From Boothiomyces macroporosus (lineage: Eukaryota; Chytridiomycota; Chytridiomycetes; Rhizophydiales; Terramycetaceae): 29,762 nt of DNA. How positions within the stretch are numbered: the first letter of the stretch is position 1; the number at the start of each line of letters is the position of its first letter. The notes below the pieces were generated by a model. That model did no database searches and was not told the DNA's origin. It saw only the letters and a program-made list of their open reading frames with translations. The translations under genes were made by a program, and so were the position numbers. Where the stretch lies: contig JADGKB010000145.1 in assembly GCA_027604185.1 (NCBI GenBank), positions 1-29,762 of the forward strand, given 5' to 3'. Positions 26,993 through 29,762 of this stretch are shown here, in pieces.

Positions 26993-27524
26993 TTTTCTTT
27001 ACGACAAGGACAGGGTCTTTGGAGTGATTGACAACAAAGTCACTTACCCCGCCAAGAACACTTTTCAGGACACCTTCACCACGTTGGCCTATAACAATCA
27101 AGTCGCATTTCAACGTATCGATAAAGTCCAAGAGATCCTTGTAAGGGTCACCAACCCCACCAAAGTACTCCAAGTTGCACTCTTCAAAGCATTTCGCATA
27201 GCAATCCAAGAGCTGCTTTTGTTCTTTTGCTTGAACATGGTTGAGCTTTTCGTCTTTTTCAGGGTCTGCCTTTATGTAAGGAACGTTAATTCCTGCTTTT
27301 TCGGTGAGAGATGCGAGACCAGTCTTTTCTGAGATGGAGGTAATTGCAGAAGGTTCGACAGGGGCACGAATATTGACAATAATGATCTTGTCATCCTCTT
27401 TTAACAGATGCTTCTTGCTCCAATCAACTGCATACTTGCTACAATCAGAAGAATCGAGAGCAAACACCAATAATCTCTTGTGTTCAGAATCTTTTGAATG
27501 GTCGCTATGAATTATTTCCTTCAT
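26988..27524 (-). CDS. universal stress protein (UspA family)
   Basis: Small cytosolic alpha/beta ATP- or AMP-binding fold protein; exact role unknown. 178 aa, no intron. The first strand RLLVFALDSSDCSKYAVDW (residues 17-35) carries the conserved Asp. The C-terminal motif DLIVIGQRGEGVLKSVLGGVSDFVV (from 141) fits the GX2GX9G nucleotide-binding pattern (G146, G149, G159), with Val in place of the usual Ser/Thr after the last Gly, and ends with DPVLVVKK. A Lys/Glu-rich insertion at about 85-105 is typical of fungal members. AATAAA overlaps the TAA stop. Confidence 0.93.
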   Translation of the reverse strand: MKEIIHSDHSKDSEHKRLLVFALDSSDCSKYAVDWSKKHLLKEDDKIIIVNIRAPVEPSAITSISEKTGLASLTEKAGINVPYIKADPEKDEKLNHVQAKEQKQLLDCYAKCFEECNLEYFGGVGDPYKDLLDFIDTLKCDLIVIGQRGEGVLKSVLGGVSDFVVNHSKDPVLVVKKK

Positions 27525-27760
27525 TTCAAGTGCTCTTGGAATCGCATCCTTTTAAGTGGACAGGTTGCATAAATTCACACAGAAACCAGCTGCATATGCG
27601 CATAAATAATAAGAATGGGATTAACCAAAGTTTGTTTTGAATTCCTTTTCACTTTGCACTGAACACTTTCTATTGTCCAATTAGCGCGGATTAATCATTT
27701 GCTAGTGTCATTTCAGTTGTACTAGAAATCTTCTAATGTCTACCAATTTCAATATATATC
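27525..27760. other. upstream spacer of the stress-protein gene
   Basis: AT-rich region between the minus-strand stress-protein ATG and the weak candidate gene at 27761. Nothing recognisable. Confidence 0.4.
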
Positions 27761-28079
27761 ATGCGAAAAATGTACTTGATTATTAGATACTTTGCAATTT
27801 AATTCAAGGATAATATCACAGTTCAATCACAGTTTTCTGGCTAGCTATTTCTTCTCTGATATTTGTTCAAACTCCACACTAGTCTTTAATACTATCGTAT
27901 ATATATTGAAACGCAATGTAAACAGCTCCTATTTGAAGCCGATTTGTGTGACTTTTCTCAAGGCATTCGGGATATGGAGTGGGCTTAAAGCACCCAAACT
28001 GGTTAACCGCGTATTGTATCCTTTTAATGCATATGAAACAGAAATCATCTTATATAAAGAAATAATCGTTAATAGATGA
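27761..28079 (+). CDS. weak candidate gene, 93 aa, with a possible 37-nt intron
   Basis: A 95-codon frame at 27792-28079 lacks an ATG. A GT...AG intron at 27772-27808 (37 nt, starts GTACTTG, ends TTTAATTCAAG with a TTAAT motif) would join it in frame to MRKM at 27761. The product would be MRKMIISQFNHSF..., with scattered hydrophobic residues and no family I recognise. TATATA lies directly upstream. The frame may be open by chance, so this is only a candidate. Confidence 0.25.
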
Positions 28080-28174
28080 TAATATCTGTCTATGGTTCAG
28101 TTGCTTTTCATTTAACTTTCCACATTTGGGAAGGCTGAGGTGCTTTTTTTCGTCGTGTGGCAAATTTGGACCAC

Positions 28175-28181
28175 TATAAAA
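28175..28181 (+). promoter_or_regulatory. TATA-box-like TATAAAA upstream of the 153-aa gene
   Basis: TATAAAA 23 bp before the ATG at 28205, implying a very short 5' leader. The ATG is preceded by a run of A. Confidence 0.45.
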
Positions 28182-28204
28182 AAGAATGGAACAAAGAAAA
28201 AAAA

Positions 28205-28666
28205 ATGCACCTTTCGTTCCTATTAGCACCAATCTACGAACCTGGCAGAAATGACTATTTGGTTGTACAAGGACCAGCAACCTGGCCTTGCCTGGCTTAC
28301 AACCATTCCACAAATCCATTAAACATTTCAGAAGCAATCAACCAAACCATCCAGAGTCCATTCTTGAAATACATTAATATTCACATCCACCATGAAAAGA
28401 AAATATCCATCAACTTTAAAAACTTTTTAAACAAATCCGAGTACAAGGATCAATTTGTTCAAGCTGCTGAAGCATCTGTTGTATCTTCAGTTACTACTAT
28501 TCAAGACCGTCACCCACAACAGTATTTCTGCATTCTTTTTGAAGGATTGGGTAATCATACCATTGATGGCCCTGCTTTTGCGAATGTAACTCATGGAAGA
28601 ATGAGCTTGGATTCAACTAATCCAGCCTATGTCACTTTAAGAGATGAATGGTTCCAGTGCTCTTGA
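28205..28666 (+). CDS. small protein of unknown function, 153 aa
   Basis: Begins MHLSFLLAPIYEPG; the frame continues upstream to GTG at 28157 but without another ATG, and a TATA box at 28175 argues for the ATG at 28205. Composition is protein-like, with many Asn/His residues, several N-X-S/T sequons (NHST, NISE, NQT, NHT, NVT), and a conserved-looking block GNHTIDGPAFANVTHG and TLRDEWFQC near the end. The sequons and the hydrophobic start might mean secretion, but the signal peptide is poor. No family recognised. AATAAA at 28710-28715, 44 bp downstream. Confidence 0.6.
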   Translation: MHLSFLLAPIYEPGRNDYLVVQGPATWPCLAYNHSTNPLNISEAINQTIQSPFLKYINIHIHHEKKISINFKNFLNKSEYKDQFVQAAEASVVSSVTTIQDRHPQQYFCILFEGLGNHTIDGPAFANVTHGRMSLDSTNPAYVTLRDEWFQCS

Positions 28667-28779
28667 TTATTATTCAGTCGTTTTTGTGTTTCTATTTCTC
28701 TCTTTTTTCAATAAACATTTTAGAATATCTCCTTGCAGTCCAATATAAGAATCAGTTACTAAATTAACAAATAGAAGGG

Positions 28780-28786
28780 TATAAAA
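28780..28786 (+). promoter_or_regulatory. TATA-box-like TATAAAA upstream of the DCX/SAM gene
   Basis: TATAAAA 38 bp before the ATG at 28825. Confidence 0.45.
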
Positions 28787-28824
28787 ACTATTTGCTGGAA
28801 AGACTAGGTTATTGCAACTTAAAG

Positions 28825-29622
28825 ATGAATGGCGTACAATTCTTTACCAAAATGCAAAATAAATTGAATGAATTTGTTCCTGGTGCATTAGCAGAGTGGG
28901 GGGAAAAGGAGCCATCAACAGGACAACTCACAGAAGTAAAAATATCAGAAACATTACCAGGGTTTAAACGTGAGAATTCTTCTGGCAATCTTAAAGTAGC
29001 AGAATTACGTGAATTATCACTTGGAGCATCAGCACAAGCCGAATTTATCAAAGAACTATTCCAGAAGGAATTTCAAAACTATGTTGTTTCAATGGGTGGT
29101 TTAGTAGGGTTTAAAAGTGAACCAAAGCACATTACAGTTATTTACAAGGATTCTTCCAATACAAAGCGTATTGATATATCACCAATGTCATTAGAGTCAT
29201 TGAAAAAAGAGTTATCTGAAAGGTTTAACAACGTCATGAAGTCGTCCATCAAGTGTATTTATTTATATGAGAATGGTAGAACTTCCATCATTGATAAAAT
29301 CTCGGATTTTGAACAGGATAAATCTTATTTTGTATTAACTGATATTGATGATTTCCCACCTGAGCATTCACCTAACCCGGAAAAAAAGCAAAATTTCAGT
29401 AAAGAGATGGAGAAATTCTTTGAAAAGTTGAGGATAAAACGTAAGCTTGACGAAGATAAAATTGGTGCTATTAAGCAATGCTTTTCACAACAGGCTATCG
29501 AATATGAAGATTTAATTGCAACAGGCGAATTGGCTCTTACTGATGCAAAATTGAAAGAAATTGGAATCAGCCAGTTGGGATTAAGAAATGCCATTCTTGC
29601 AGTTATTAAAAATAACCAATAA
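28825..29622 (+). CDS. protein with doublecortin-like and SAM-like domains
   Basis: 265 aa from the ATG at 28825 (the open frame starts earlier without an ATG; a TATA box at 28780 fits). The N-terminal 90 residues are unknown. Residues about 102-177 (HITVIYKDSSNTKRIDIS ... SSIKCIYLYENGRTSIIDKI ... KSYFVL) have the layout of a doublecortin or ubiquitin-like fold: opening beta strand, helix SLESLKKELSERF, then LYENGR and a final strand. Residues about 208-262 (KIGAIKQCFSQQAIEYEDLI ... LKEIGISQLGLRNAILAVIK) match a SAM domain. DCX domains usually bind tubulin, and SAM domains self-associate. Both calls rest on pattern alone. AATAAA overlaps the stop. Confidence 0.6.
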   Translation: MNGVQFFTKMQNKLNEFVPGALAEWGEKEPSTGQLTEVKISETLPGFKRENSSGNLKVAELRELSLGASAQAEFIKELFQKEFQNYVVSMGGLVGFKSEPKHITVIYKDSSNTKRIDISPMSLESLKKELSERFNNVMKSSIKCIYLYENGRTSIIDKISDFEQDKSYFVLTDIDDFPPEHSPNPEKKQNFSKEMEKFFEKLRIKRKLDEDKIGAIKQCFSQQAIEYEDLIATGELALTDAKLKEIGISQLGLRNAILAVIKNNQ

Positions 29623-29623
29623 A
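29618..29623 (+). terminator. AATAAA overlapping the DCX/SAM-gene stop
   Basis: CAA-TAA-A at the end of the gene spells AATAAA. Confidence 0.6.
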
Positions 29624-29762
29624 CTCCTAAGAGCGATTCTTTATACTTAGCTACAGTGATTGAAAAGTTTATTAGGTGATTCTATGGAGAGAGGTTGATA
29701 ATAAATAAAATGGAATAAACAATGTATTAGGAAGACAAGGGTCTTTTATCAAATATCAAGTT

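Noticed and set aside
1..29762. Sequencing frameshifts as the explanation for the many frame breaks
   Set aside because: Each break coincides with a complete GT...AG segment of nearly constant length with a branch-like motif, and removal restores family motifs exactly. Random indels would not do this.
1..29762. CRISPR arrays, bacterial operons, rRNA and tRNA genes
   Set aside because: None seen; the gene structure is eukaryotic and no such repeats or RNA folds were evident by eye.

Overview
The window reads as compact nuclear DNA from an early-diverging, chytrid-like fungus. The evidence is AT-rich sequence with short spacers, eukaryotic GT-AG introns with a fungal-type YTRAY branch site, two CBM1 cellulose-binding modules, a GH114 enzyme, PEX1, MIC60, lipin, and receptor-like proteins of types known from zoosporic fungi. 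The species cannot be named from the sequence. TAA, TAG and TGA all serve as stops, so the genetic code looks standard.

The outstanding feature is intron size. I resolved 24 introns in ten genes by following conserved protein families across frame breaks; 22 of them are only 19-21 nt long. They start almost always with GTA, carry TTAAY or CTAAY near nucleotides 11-15, and end in AG a few bases later. The other two are a 64-nt intron in PEX1, which parses exactly into three consecutive GT...AG units of 21, 22 and 21 nt, and a 37-nt intron in a 7TM gene. One mini-intron starts with GC, and one has a length divisible by three with no stop, so it hides inside an open frame. Simple ORF calling therefore breaks most genes here.

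Layout: MIC60 (+) converges on PEX1 (-); PEX1 diverges from an ABCC transporter (+); two PlsC-type acyltransferases lie tail to tail; then come GH114 (+), lipin (+), an SDR (+), an F-box/LRR protein (+), and a run of three surface proteins on + (Cys-rich ectodomain-TM-4xSH3, 2xCBM1-TM, and a Cys-rich 7TM protein). After these are a ricin-B-like secreted lectin (-), a secreted sugar-lactone oxidase (-), a universal stress protein (-), a weak candidate gene (+), a small unknown protein (+) and a DCX-like/SAM-like protein (+).

Functional links: the acyltransferases make phosphatidic acid and lipin dephosphorylates it, so three steps of glycerolipid synthesis sit within about 5 kb. MIC60 and PEX1 are organelle biogenesis factors. 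The three adjacent membrane proteins look like an environment- or wall-sensing group. Transcript ends are very tight: in eight genes the AATAAA hexamer overlaps the stop codon, and the two acyltransferases share a palindromic AATAAA/TTTATT element.
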